Assembly: GCA_030544235.1 (NCBI GenBank) | Contig: CM060484.1 | Coordinates: 5,240,031 to 5,304,030 of the forward strand | Source: Lepturacanthus savala | Taxonomy: Eukaryota > Chordata > Actinopteri > Scombriformes > Trichiuridae | DNA: 64,000 nucleotides | Reading direction: 5' to 3' | In this document: piece after piece, positions 50,301 through 59,887 of the stretch | How positions within the stretch are numbered: position 1 is the stretch's first letter | Layout of the letters: each line of letters opens with the position of its first letter | Position numbers and translations under genes: made by a program | The notes under the pieces: generated by a model | What the model saw: the letters and a program-made list of their open reading frames with translations, nothing else | Told to the model about the DNA's origin: nothing | Databases searched by the model: none

Positions 50301-53300
50301 CAAAATGTAAAAAAAATATATCAGTTTTAGTTAACTATATGACAAGAAGTAAGAGTGAATGATGTGAGGATTGCAGCCATTTTGTGTTTATTTCATTGAT
50401 ATTTTGCAAAGCATTGTTCTAAAGAGCTGCTCTTGGTTGAAATGTATTCAAACTTCATTTTACCTTTTATGTTGATAGTGTATTAATGAGTCTGTCTAAT
50501 TTTTTGAGACCTTCTTGCAACAGGTACAATATAACTTATCTCTGTATGAATATAATAAAAAGTGTGCTAGGCCACCATACACAATCAAGAAAAAAAAACA
50601 TTTCCCAGTTTCATTTAGTAAAAAAAAATCATGGGCATGCTTTTGAAATGGTAAGTTTGGAGTGCAAACTTTGTAAGTGACTTGTCATGACTGTTAAGAT
50701 TATTCATTAGGGTCGCAGGGATCTGCTGGAGCCAATCTCAGCATATTACAGGCGAGAGGCAAGGATATACTCAGATGGTCGGCAATCTATCGTGGGGCAC
50801 ACACACACACATTAGAGTCTCCAATTAACCTCAGCATGTGTTTGGATTGTACCTGGTAAAAACCTACAGCAGCACTACCCCCTGCGCCATCCTGTTAAGA
50901 TTACCAAAGTATAAAATGACTGTTGATTCTCAGCCTTCATTCTTTCACACCAAAGACATTTGTCTATCGCTGTTTCATCTGCATTCAGTTGAAGTTCATA
51001 TCTAATTATCGGTTTATTCAATGGCCTTGCAGAGAAAATGTATGGGACTGTACTTACTTGGTGACAAGAACAAGGTAAACTTGTTTTTCTCTCTATAATT
51101 TGCCTTCATGGAAGCCTGTAAATATTAAATGTACAAGGACCAAGGATGGAGCCTTGAGAAAGTCCAGACACGATGTTTCTCCGCTCTGCTCATTATTTTA
51201 TTATAATATTTGGATACAGCACTGAACAACTGTTTAGTCCTACAGGGATTGCTTTCCTGGTACATACAGAGAAAATGTTTTCTGGGTTCTTGGTGTAGAT
51301 AGCCTACTATGGCCCGCTGAGCAGTGGGCAGTGTGTGAATAGCCACCAGCCAATGTTAGCAGAGAGATCACACCAGATGGGATGAAGTTCTGCTTTTGCG
51401 TAATATTCCAAAAAAAAGGAGGCTTGGCTGTGTTTATTTCTGGTTTGTGCTATGTTGTAGGTGAATGCTCATTTCAGATTGGCCAACAGGTGTGCATCAA
51501 ATCTGTTTGACACACATGTAGTTTGGCTAAAGTCGTAGTAGTTTGGCTCAAACAGCTGTTCTTAATTCAACCAATACCCAACTAGTCACCATAGCAGTAA
51601 GCAGAGTCCAGCTGCCAAATGTATTTATTTACAAGCACAGCTGAATCATCAATTTGATGAAATAACAATTTTTATTCTGATTTTAACATTATTTTTAATC
51701 TATTTGAAGTAGGGGTGTCCTGATTACCATATTCTGAGAATGGATTATTAGAGGACAAAAAAATCAATCTTGATTGAACACAACAATTTTAAAGAATGGG
51801 ATACAGCAGTAGAGGAAAAATAAAAGAAACTAAAAAATAAAATAAAAGAAACCTAATGAAAAACTATAAAACATGTTCAACCTAATCAATTTAACAGATA
51901 TCTATGATGTAGCACTAAAATCAAGTTTAATTTTAATACTCTGTAAGGAGCTATAATAATATAGTACACTTGTTTCACCCTGAACTGATATTATTTCTGA
52001 GAAAGGTAAACTCTTGCTGCAGTAGCTGGACGAATGTCAAGTTGTGGAATAGAATATCTCCTATTTCCAAGCTGTAGCAAAGGTCCATCCTATTAACTGG
52101 AGTAGTGAGGAGCATTAACATTGCATGAGAACGTTATGTTATGGTAATGACTGTTGCAGTTGCATAGAGACTGATTCATTCACATTTATTAAATAGTCAA
52201 ACGGGCACAGTGGTATTAAACGCAAAACTAAAATCAATGAACAAAACTTGTATAGTTGCAGGAGCCTCCAGGTGTGATGTTGGTACACAGATACAGCGTC
52301 TCTGTAGACCTGTTAGCTGAATGAAAAACTGAAACAGTTCCATCTCAAAATACAGTATAACAGGTGAATAGCCTCTAATCATTTAAAATAACAACATCAA
52401 AACGTCACATGGATGACAACAGCATATATAAAACATGCAGGGACTTTCCATAGCCTTACAGACCAGTTTGTTGGTGCAGTATCTGAAAGTGAATGTGGAC
52501 ACGTGGTCCTGCTGCCTTCCAGCTATTATGTCTGCGGAGCAGGGCTTTAACCTTGTGTTCTTACACCACAAAAGGACGGATCACAGGCTCTTCTCCGAGT
52601 TGTTCACCTGACTGCAGATCAAATCTGCAGTACAATTCATTCAGGTTATCTGGGTATAAGGGGGTCCTCATCGTGGACTGACAGTTTGTTCTTTTACCCT
52701 GTAATCATCTGTAGATGGGGTCAGACCCCCCACTGTCTTGAGCTTGCAGTGTGTCTTTATACTTAGCCTTAGCTTTTCTCATGGCCTGCTCTAATTCATA
52801 CCTGGTTAAGTTATAGACGTCTCTGTCTCTGCTCTTAAAAGCTTGTTTTTTCTTTACATGTTTCCTTCCTTACTTATATTGTCATGCAGATTCACTCTGT
52901 CTAACATTAGGACCAGGGTAAAAGTGAGTGTGAAAGGTAATACTAATACTCAATTAATAATGAATACTCAATTTGTCTTGCAATATCCTGCTTAGCTATG
53001 ATGTAGAAAACATTTTGCTGCAGACAGCAATAAAGAATAATTAAAATGACATTAACCACACAGTAAAAAAAAATAGCATGCCATAAAAAAAGCTAATTTA
53101 AAGTATAACATGAGATTATCCATTGTAATATTAATAGTTTTCACAATCAGATTCACATACATTAGTATATAAAAGTAAATAAATAAGTATTAAATAGAAC
53201 TATGAATACATCCCTACATCCCTACGAATACAAGACAGATGCACATCATGTTGGACAAGGTTGCAGTTCTGCAAACAACATCATTGAGGATCCTGCTTAG

Positions 53301-56132
53301 GTTTCACTTGCCATAGCTACCTTCCTGGCCTTAGTGGTTAATTATGGCTGTTAATTATTATTATTACATTATTATTTTTAACCTCACATCCCCCAAAACA
53401 ATTCACTCTAATGACGTGACAAAGTAGCCCACACAACATGGGCAAAAAGGCTGTTTCAGCCTTTTCCTCTCCCCCTACTGAGTCCCTACTCTTCTAGACA
53501 AAAGTTGCTGATATTTGTTCATTTACGTCCAGGCTTCAAATAAGCTCTGTGTCACGTGGAGATGATTTAGTAGCTGCAGGCGTTGCCATGGCAAATTACA
53601 TAACGTTTGGGAGGGTTGTCACAGGTAAGAGAGGAGACAGATGTGATGCCCAGCCTGAGGCTGCCTCTAAGGACTTGGATTGTGAGAGGGACAAGCTGGT
53701 GCTTCTTGTATTGCCCTGCCTCGCCAGATAATACAAGGCAGGAATACAGACTCAACTATTTATGCTGAAAATGCAAAATCCTTGGGATAGCATAAGAGTT
53801 GTGACAAGAGTGTTCCAGTGAGCTGCTCAGTCAGCTCAATGTTCTGTTTTCCTTTTTTACATCTTCTAATAAATCTTCCAATAAACAGACATCTGCCACC
53901 ACCTGCTACCCAAGTGATTTTCACTTGTCAAGGGTTCTAGGAGAGGTCAGTTTATAACCATAATCTCCTCTGCTATGTTTCAAACATTCACACTTGTTTT
54001 CTCCCTTAAGGAGGACTTGTTGGTTGTTCTTGAAGTTCTTTTTAAAGGAACTGCTGTATGCGTCCTGCATTTTCCTCTCTAGCTGTTTTCAATCAAAACA
54101 GAATTAATGCTTGCTTTAACCTGGGGTAAATGGATGAGTGAATTGTATGCCATTTCAATTCCTCTAAAATGTGGTCATGCAGCAAAGTCACATAAATCTG
54201 CTGACATGCAGTTCCTGAAAACTTGTCTGGAATAGGCAACTAAGCTTAGATTTTCAGACTTTGTTGTGTCTAGTGAATACACAGCCTCAGATGCAACTAT
54301 GGCACATCTGATACTGTGAAAAGAATAACTAAATCCTCATAATGCAACTTTAGTTATTCTAGACAGATTTTGATATTTACTCTAATGAATCTCTTCAAGT
54401 CAGAGGCCCTATTAGTGTCCCAGTGTGTAATCAATACAATTGGATAATGAATTCAGCACATGACACTAATTTAACATTATTTCTGAAAGAAGGTAATACT
54501 TAAAAACCCCTGTGTGAAGTCATCATTGTCCCCTTGGCTAAATAAACATCAATTCAACTAGATTTCCTGCAAAAAATGATCCGTCTCCCAATTTGTGGAT
54601 TTTCAAGCATGTGCAGCTTTTCTCAGATATTAAAGGTACATCTCAAGGCACCTTGGTCAAAGTGCCAAATTGATGGCAAGGGCCAAAGATGGAAATCAGA
54701 CTTGATTGATCATCAGTATATTCATACAGATAGCTCTAATTATCTTTTACCCATAAGATGGATTGTGTGTTTAACAAGCTAATAAAAATAAACAATATAT
54801 ATATAAGTGGAGAGATGTGGAAGGTTTACATTTTTTGCACAGTTTGTGCCCGTAACATGAACCATCAACAAAAAAATATTGATTCTGGCAAAAAACAAAG
54901 AATTGAGCATTAATACCTGTAATGTGAACATAACTATAGACTGGTCAAGGTCACATGAAAGTTCATGTGACCTTTCATCTGTTTCAATGGTGGCTTTATT
55001 GAAATTGAAATTTATTGAAATTAAAATGAAATTAAATGTGTCTTAATACAATTTTTGTATTACTTATTCTTATTATTACTTATTCCGTTTTACTTTGCAG
55101 GGAATCATGCCATATTAATCAGCAGTTTAAAAGAGTAAGCTGTCCAATCGAATAGACTACAAACTGACTATTACATACAGTATATCAGAAGGAGACTATA
55201 ACTTAGTTAACATCAGTGACCAATATTTTCATATGTGTTTATTAGGATCCAGATGCAGCTTGGCAAAACACCAAGGCACAAATCTAATAAATGTTAAATG
55301 CACTAATGATTTTATGTTCATTAAAGTGGGCAGATTTAATCTGCTAACAAGGTGCACAAGCATTCTGTTAATTAATTGTGTGGTTGTGCAAAATAAATAA
55401 GATTAAACAAATCAAATTGTCAATCATGTGCTTGAAGCTTTTGTACCAAGTATTCAGATCTATAAAGAATGAGTGCCAATTAAATCAGTTGCTGTCTGCT
55501 ACAGACTTTCTGCTCGATGAAATAGATACAGAAATACACATTTTAACACAGTTTTCCCTCAGCTCTGCTGATGCCACTGCTAGTAAACAATTTGCAATTT
55601 ACATGAAATAGAACATTGCGCATTGGAAGTATAAATTGAAAGACTGAAAACATATTTATTCATTCATTCATTCATTTTCTATACCCGTTTATTCATCATT
55701 AGGGTTGCAGGGAAAACTGAAACATGTTTTGATTAAGTCTTTGACAGGCATGAAAAACTTTAGATTTTATCAATGGAATTTAACCCCTTACAAATGCTGT
55801 CTTCTATATACCTGAAATTGTCTACACAAAACATCCTTGCAAGCATGACTAATTCAATAATCCACTATAGCCAACCGACTTCATAAATTATATCTGTTTT
55901 TCTATATATAAAGATACAGTATGTATTAAGAGCAAACTTAAACCCTCCAGGGAAGAAAAAGATCAAGGATCTAAGATCTTTATAACATTATTCACACACA
56001 TATTGGCTCAATTGTATTTGATCCTACTCACCGTCTGGTAGGTTATAATGAATTTTATCATGTGACCCACAGGCATGTTCTGGGTAAGGAATTCCCTTTG
56101 GCTGGGCAGGGATGGCTGGTAGTGGATCTTTG
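33238..56132 (-). CDS. Flavin-containing monoamine oxidase-like gene, 3' half (5 exons)
   Basis: The join 56132-56032, 48730-48572, 46080-45994, 42845-42745, 33559-33238 gives 770 coding bases (about 255 residues). Every intron is GT-AG, and the phases agree (0, 0, 0 and 2). MAO enzymes oxidatively deaminate amines using covalent FAD on the outer mitochondrial membrane. Visible landmarks in order: MPVGHMIKF, with the Lys equivalent to MAO-B Lys296; AFWREKGFSGE; FDATSHSGNPALVGFIAG; ERRKAVL..YLGPEA; SGGC, the Cys of the covalent flavin bond; GTETATQWCGYMSGAVQAG; and a hydrophobic C-terminus. Classic MAO-A/B have Tyr after the flavin Cys; this protein has Pro, so it is probably a divergent MAO-like paralogue. 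The ~250-residue N-terminal part was not found. The frame is intact in all five exons, so it is probably functional. Confidence 0.88.
34768..34782 (-). promoter_or_regulatory. CTCF-like motif
   Basis: On the minus strand GCTACAGAGGGCAGC has the perfect CTCF core AGAGGGCAGC, with three mismatches in the less constrained 5' part. Confidence 0.25.
37138..37201 (+). other. Orphan exon-like stretch
   Basis: 64 bases preceded by a long pyrimidine tract and CTCACAG, and followed by GTTTTT. One frame is open for 21 codons and includes YSLVSTYGETYDMIISAL. It has two CpGs in otherwise AT-rich DNA. It lies antisense inside the last MAO-like intron. No family recognised. Confidence 0.22.
38811..39177 (+). 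mobile_element. V-SINE/DANA-type SINE, copy 1
   Basis: A tRNA-like head with pol III B box GGTTCAAGACC (38848-38858) is followed by the V-SINE core TGTGTGGAGTTTGCATGTTC and GTGTCTGCGTGGG. A body ends GCGACCCTAATGAGGAATAA, with a (TGAC)n tail. A perfect 12-bp target duplication ACATTTGTTTTG flanks it (38799-38810 and 39178-39189), showing LINE-mediated insertion. The A-box part of the head is deleted (GGTGGCGCCTCACAGC). The overlapping short open frames are SINE sequence. Confidence 0.9.
39329..39488. mobile_element. Palindromic MITE of ~160 bp
   Basis: The left arm (39329-39376) and right arm (39448-39488) are inverted copies. Both begin GTGACATCTTCA and contain GTATGTATC(G/A)CAAGA and AGTAATTA. 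The spacer is ~70 AT-rich bases with no coding capacity. The family is unknown and no clear target duplication was seen. Confidence 0.7.
40288..40405. repeat. Short tandem array of ~30/60-bp units
   Basis: The phrase (A/G)TTATGGCAC or TTATAGCAC recurs four times, alternating with GTACTAATAA-type phrases. This gives about two 60-base units, each made of two ~30-base halves. Confidence 0.6.
40669..41231. mobile_element. Non-autonomous PIF/Harbinger-like element
   Basis: Starts GGGTGCTTTCACAC and ends GTATGAAAACACCC, which are inverted at 12 of 14 positions. TTA flanks both sides (40666-40668, 41232-41234), the 3-bp target duplication type of PIF/Harbinger elements. It is 563 bp. The 153-codon minus-strand frame inside and past its right end shows no transposase motif. 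Confidence 0.65.
41235..42744. other. Last intron of the MAO-like gene, 5' part
   Basis: No exon or repeat recognised. A 66-codon minus-strand frame at 42308-42108 has no motif. Confidence 0.5.
42745..42845 (-). CDS. MAO-like gene, exon n-1, with the flavin-attachment Cys
   Basis: 101 bases, with acceptor TCTGCTTTACAG and donor GTAATC. Thirty-three codons plus two bases (AG) form an Arg codon with the first base of the last exon. Reads DWAQEDYSGGCPVNVMAPGL, then LRYYHPSLRRSCG. SGGC contains the cysteine that forms the thioether to the FAD 8-alpha carbon in MAO-A (Cys406) and MAO-B (Cys397). The following residue is Pro, not the aromatic-cage Tyr398 of MAO-B. The exon is GC-richer than its surroundings. 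Confidence 0.9.
42846..45993. other. Intron of the MAO-like gene (3,148 bp)
   Basis: AT-rich, with no mobile element recognised. A minus-strand phrase near 45820-45785 (TAGCTCAG..) resembles a tRNA A-box but no B box follows. Confidence 0.55.
45994..46080 (-). CDS. MAO-like gene, exon n-2
   Basis: 87 bases, 29 codons, phase 0 at both ends. It has a strong acceptor (CTTTCTGTTTGCAG) and a perfect donor GTAAGT. Reads AGERRKAVLSSLVKYLGPEA, then AAFIHYQEK. This is the amphipathic segment of MAO proteins that precedes the flavin-cysteine exon (compare the KK.. L.K.LGS.EAL..V.YEEK pattern of MAO). The 156-codon minus-strand frame just downstream (45985-45515) lies in the following intron, shows no homology and is not called. 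Confidence 0.87.
46289..46393. mobile_element. Small MITE-like inverted repeat
   Basis: Outer arms TCAAC(ATG/GCA)TTCTCATCCCAGGG are inverted. The 14-base part is perfect at 46297-46310 and 46372-46385. Total ~105 bp, non-coding. Terminal phrases of this kind are repeated in fish genomes, but I cannot assign the superfamily. Confidence 0.55.
47230..47300. repeat. (AT)n microsatellite
   Basis: About 35 uninterrupted AT units. Self-complementary, so it can extrude a cruciform. Confidence 0.97.
48572..48730 (-). CDS. MAO-like gene, exon n-3
   Basis: 159 bases, exactly 53 codons, phase 0 at both ends. The acceptor is CTGTCTTGAAG and the donor GTAATG. Reads AFWREKGFSGEIVAGSSSGC, then PFSVTFDATSHSGNPALVGF, then IAGQQASHWSSEE. 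This matches the substrate-domain strand segment of flavin amine oxidases (AFW..KG..G ... LGFI). The motif FDATSHSGN is closer to MAO-like or bacterial-type amine oxidases than to the LDDTKPDGS of vertebrate MAO-A/B. A 68-codon open frame spans it, but the sequences beyond the splice sites are intronic. Confidence 0.88.
48776..49440 (-). mobile_element. L2-type LINE fragment (ORF2 C-terminus and 3' UTR)
   Basis: Minus-strand reading DNDESRYREEVQNLTQWCYQ matches the segment after the reverse-transcriptase catalytic motif in fish L2-type elements. It continues in broken frames through the usual C-terminal sequence to a 3' end (ACAATAAAGACTCTTGAATC) at about 48797-48776. Frame breaks make it inactive. 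The short open frames here belong to it. Confidence 0.8.
50703..50891 (-). mobile_element. V-SINE/DANA-type SINE, copy 2, internally deleted
   Basis: On the minus strand it starts with the head phrase GATGGCGCAGGGGGTAGTGC (A-box-like). It jumps to TACCAGGTAC (core missing), then ACATGCTGAGGTTAATTGG, CCCCACGATAG and CTGCGACCCTAATGAAT. A perfect 12-bp duplication CTGTTAAGATTA flanks it (50691-50702, 50892-50903). Since the duplication abuts both ends, the deletion arose inside the element after or during insertion. Confidence 0.85.
52200..52850 (-). mobile_element. L2-type LINE fragment (ORF2, N-terminal half to start of RT)
   Basis: Minus-strand blocks in the expected order: RDVYNLTRYELEQAMRKAKA before the RT domain (about 52830-52770), then a decayed AGRQQDHVSTFTFRYCTNKL (compare KAAGPDGVS..LR.CADQL), then VLFIDFSFAFNTTVPV (FIDFSSAFNTI, about 52247-52200), where similarity ends. 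Stops and frame changes are present. The later part of an ORF2 of the same type and orientation lies at 48776-49440. Confidence 0.75.
53553..53596. promoter_or_regulatory. E-box plus palindromic X-box-like site
   Basis: CACGTG (53553-53558) and GTTGCCATGGCAAAT (53582-53596) lie 23 bases apart. The latter contains the perfect 12-base palindrome TTGCCATGGCAA and fits the RFX X-box (GTNRCC..RGYAAC) except at its last base. TTACATAAC, a PAR-bZIP-like site, follows immediately. Motif evidence only. Confidence 0.35.
54947..54974. repeat. Perfect 13-bp inverted repeat with AGGTCA half-sites
   Basis: AAGGTCACATGAA, two bases, then TTCATGTGACCTT. Each arm carries a nuclear-receptor half-site (AGGTCA/TGACCT), facing each other 14 bases apart. 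That is wider than an oestrogen response element (3). It could be a protein-binding palindrome or the relic of a small inverted duplication. Confidence 0.7.
55654..55715 (-). mobile_element. SINE tail fragment (V-SINE type), 5'-truncated
   Basis: On the minus strand it reads CCCTGCAACCCTAATGATGA, then AATAAACGGGTATAGAAAATG and an (AATG)n tail. That is the last ~60 bases of the same family as 38811-39177. A near-perfect duplication ACTGAAA(A)CAT flanks it (55643-55653, 55716-55725), so the truncation is original. Confidence 0.75.
56032..56132 (-). CDS. MAO-like gene, exon n-4
   Basis: Bounded by TTGTTTTGTTAACAG before and the donor GTGAGTAGG after. Two bases complete a split codon, then 33 codons follow and end in phase 0. 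Reads KIHYQPSLPSQREFLTQNMP, then VGHMIKFIITYQT. It corresponds to the MAO stretch just before the FWR/K segment. The Lys in MIKF aligns with the conserved lysine (Lys296 in MAO-B) that contacts the flavin N5 through water. This is the most upstream exon found; the next one should end in a codon with one leftover G (a split Ala). Confidence 0.85.
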
Positions 56133-59100
56133 CTGTTAACAAAACAAGAGTACACAATGAATCCCTAAAACAGCATGTTTTTATTTTACTATATTTAATT
56201 TATCTTCCTGATTTGACCTAGTGTCAGCTAGTTCACTAGGACAATTGTATATTTTACTTTAGAGAGGGAAATAAAACATATGGCAGCCTAGAAGCTAATC
56301 TCTCTATTGATCAGGATGCTTATCCTGAATCATTGACTAGCATTAATAGCCTTGCAAAGAAATCCACATGACCTTATGTTAGTTTGGCTGTTGCTGTGCT
56401 CTAAAGTTATAATCACAGTGCTTATATCTGTGAAAGCTCCATTTCTCTGATGTAAGGGTAGTTGAATTACATCATCAGTACTGATAGGTAGTGGATGAGG
56501 TAGTGTATGTTAGGCATGCAAAGAGAAGAGACTGTTTTCTCTGCTTGCTCTGGCAAGTGAAGCAACATCTGGCCAAAAGCCAGGCTTTTAACAAATGAAC
56601 CCAAGGAAGATGTGAAGCGGCATTTAGACACTGTCAAGAGCCTGTCAGCAACCTCAAAATAATGACCTTAATGCAAAACAAAATTCATGAGCCCAAAGCA
56701 GTAAAAGTGAAATAGTTTGACATGATAAGGGGCTCCAAACTAATTTGACATGGTCACTTAGATGTCCAAATGACAGCACTGTACACATGACATAAGACCT
56801 GTCAAGTAGTGTCATAACCATATTGCTACTTGTTTTGACATCATGATCAGCTAAGTTTGTAACCAGAAATGCTGTCCACCTCATTATTTGTCAGGCAGAT
56901 TTTAAATTGTTCATGGTGAAATGAGACATATTCTGATATGTAATTATTTTGAACTGTATTATTTTTGAAATGCTCTGGAGTGACAGCGCTGTCATCCACT
57001 CTTACATCCAAAAATCTTCTTTAGCACTCAGCATCACACTTATATCAAGAAGAGATAAACATATAATAGGAAAATAAATACAATAAATAAACTGATTCAT
57101 TTCAATTAAATTCAATTAAACTGATGGGACGGCATTTTTATAAAAACACTAATCCAGTGGCTTATTTTGGTATCATATTTTAAACTGGAATCAGCCCTTT
57201 GCAGTAGTGACAGAAGAAGATGCTTGTCATGCATTCTTCCTGGCATGCATAAATCTCTAGACTGTATTTTTAAGGGGACTCACTTTTGATACCTTCTGAT
57301 GTGGTGGCCTAAATTACAAACCTTAGCCACTGAATAAGTTGACATCTCAACAGGATAAATACTGAGGATTTCCTGATTTACCCTAGAACTGAAAGCAGCA
57401 GTCCACTGCTGTTGCCCAGAAATGTCCCAAAGACAGCAAAACAGTAAGAAAATCGAGTGTGTTATAAGTGATATATGAGTCTATACATTGTTTTTTAGGA
57501 ACACCCTGCGTATTCGTCCTTTTACAGACTTTTAAGAGTGCTGTTCCCCCCTCCCCCCAAGTGGTTTCCTTTCATTCTGTTCATCCTCTGTCTGTCTGCT
57601 CAAATATCATGTGGCATTTGATCTGCTCTCATTTAATTTTTATGAATGCACTTTCTCAATATCATCCGTCACTGAATTGCGAGTCACACCTTTGGTAGCC
57701 TTCAGCAAGTGGCTTCAAAATTTCCATCACTTTCTTCCTCTGAATGTATAACATAGCACTGGTGCTGTCAGTGACTTTGGCTGTCAGAGAGATGAGGAAA
57801 ATGAAATATGAAATACCACTCAAATCAAAACATCAAAAAGATTGATTGAGGGATGCGGGTTCCAAATGACAATTCATAGTGTAAAGCTAATGCAACAGCT
57901 AAAGTTAATGAGAACCTAATGTTCAGGCCTGTTCAAATGACTCTATATAACTGGGTTATTCTGAGAAAAACAAAATGTCATAACAACCTGTTATGAAGAC
58001 CATTAGTCATACTAATAATGCTGGACTAATCATGCTACATCTGTTGTCCATGTTTAAAGAGAAAAAGCATCCATATTAGACTTAATGCTTCCTGAATCCA
58101 GACAATCCAGACAATTTTTTTTTTGATAAAAATAAAGAAATCAGAACCCCTGATAATATTAGGTACCCATGGAGGGCCATTTAAAATTATTAAGGCAATA
58201 ATGAAAGATTGTTAACATTAAAAAAGAAAAACAGCTCTATATAAAGCCATTGGAGATGGACAGCCATATTCGCCACCCACTTAATCCAAATGGTAAAGAT
58301 GGAGTCCTGTATATATTGGAACCTTAAATCTTAATCTTGGTTTATTGAATTACATACCTAGCCCTTTGATATTTATTGAAATTGAGTCTTAGAGTAAGAG
58401 CGCATTAAGACATTCATGAATGCAATGAAAAATTATAAAAAATAGTTTTTCCTTTAAAAAGTGTATATATGAAGAAGACATATACAAGCAAAGTGATGAA
58501 ATGTATTTTGAATACAAAACATTTCTACTATTTGTGCTTCAAACAGTATTCATTGAATAAATAAATAATGATATATACTTTAAACTGTTTTAAACCACAT
58601 ATATATATTATAAACAGTTTGCACAAGTCTATAATTCTTCTTAAATCTATTCCCACAAATGAGTCTACTCAGTCTATTTAGACACACTGGTCCAGCAGCT
58701 GTTCTAAGCAGGTCATCTGTCCCTCTCTGAGCTCAGTGAGCAGTCCACAGCAAGACTGGGCCCCTCCAAGCTGATCTGCATCAAGTGTTCAGTTGTGGAT
58801 ACTCCAGGCTAGTGTCTTGCTGAATTCTTGATGTGGTTTTGAGCAGAAAAGGCCTCACTGGACAACTTAAATAGGGTGCAGCAGCTCTCAACTCTGAGGT
58901 GACTCTGGAGAGGATCAAATTGTTTCTCTGTAGTGTGAGACCAAGGGCAGCTAGCTTCTCAAACAGGTCACAAAGAAAATGTCAAAAGTGCACTCTGTCC
59001 CTGAACATTGAGGTTTTGTTTCAACATGCCTCTGAAGTGGTTTGTTTTAGGAATTAGATGCAGGAGATGATAGACTACCAACACCTTAGGTTCCACCTTC

Positions 59101-59513
59101 TGTGGGGTGAGGATCACAAGTTCCAGTCTGTTTCAAGAAGCAGGCAACATTTCTCAGGTAAGTATCTTCCAAATCAGTACTGTCTCTCACTTACTCACAG
59201 ACATTATGTCGCCTAACATTTTTTATTAAATTGATGAAAGAAGCTTTATATCTGTCTGGTTGTTGTTATAAACCTGTGTGGCATATAGTGTAGTGCGCTG
59301 ATGGGCAGTCACACCACTATTGGTGCACATGTTGAAAGAGGCCCCATCTACATCAAAAGATACACATTCTCATCTACCTTCCATCATCCCCAATGGCAAA
59401 CTGCATTCAAGACCCACTGAAGTGAAATATAAAATCCACAACAAATTCATACTCAGTTCTCTAAATTACAAATTGTGTATAAAACAATAAAATGCCACAA
59501 TAAAATAAATTCC
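56133..59513. other. Non-coding DNA, expected intron or upstream region of the MAO-like gene
   Basis: Searched by eye for further MAO exons (VACPP-, GGQWVG- and GAGLSGL-type motifs) without success. Frames of 75-76 codons at 56654-56884 and 57468-57698 have no motif. A minus-strand stretch after CTCTCTGACAG near 57784 is open for ~40 codons but has no MAO similarity. Confidence 0.5.
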
Positions 59514-59525
59514 ACTAAAAAGAGA

Positions 59526-59875
59526 GAGGCCGACACTGGTGGTGCAATGGTTAGTGCTTTTGCCTCACAGCAAGAAGGTCGCAGGTTCAGGACCTCCTTG
59601 GGTCCTGGGACCTTTCTGTGTGGAGTTTGCATGTTCTCCCCATGTCTGCGTGGGTTTTCACCGGGTACTCTGGCTTCCTTCTGCAGTCCAAAAACATGCT
59701 GAGGTTAATTGGTGACTCTAAATTGCCCGTAGGTGTGAATGGTGTGTGTGCCCCACGATAGGCTGGCGACCATCTGGGGTGTATCCCTGCCTCTCAACGT
59801 GATGCGCTGGGATCGGCTCCAGCAGACCCCTGCGACCCTAATGAGGAATAAGCGGGTATAGAAGATGACTGACTG
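59526..59875 (+). mobile_element. V-SINE/DANA-type SINE, copy 3, nearly full length
   Basis: Has an A-box-like TGGTGCAATGG (59540-59550), a B-box-like GGTTCAGGACC (59584-59594), the V-SINE core TGTGTGGAGTTTGCATGTTC, then ACATGCTGAGGTTAATTGG, CTGCGACCCTAATGAGGAAT and a (GACT)n tail. A perfect 12-bp duplication ACTAAAAAGAGA flanks it (59514-59525 and 59876-59887). It is the most complete copy in the window; the 75-codon frame over it is SINE sequence. Confidence 0.92.
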
Positions 59876-59887
59876 ACTAAAAAGAGA

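Larger units (their letters stand above)
48731..56031. other. Intron of the MAO-like gene (7,301 bp)
   Basis: Holds two L2-type LINE pieces, a SINE copy, a SINE tail, a palindrome with AGGTCA half-sites and an E-box/X-box patch, listed separately. Otherwise AT-rich, with no exon recognised. Confidence 0.55.

Noticed and set aside
57650..57785. Possible upstream MAO exon on the minus strand after CTCTCTGACAG
   Set aside because: The ~40-residue translation (AKVTDSTSAMLY...) has no similarity to any MAO segment.
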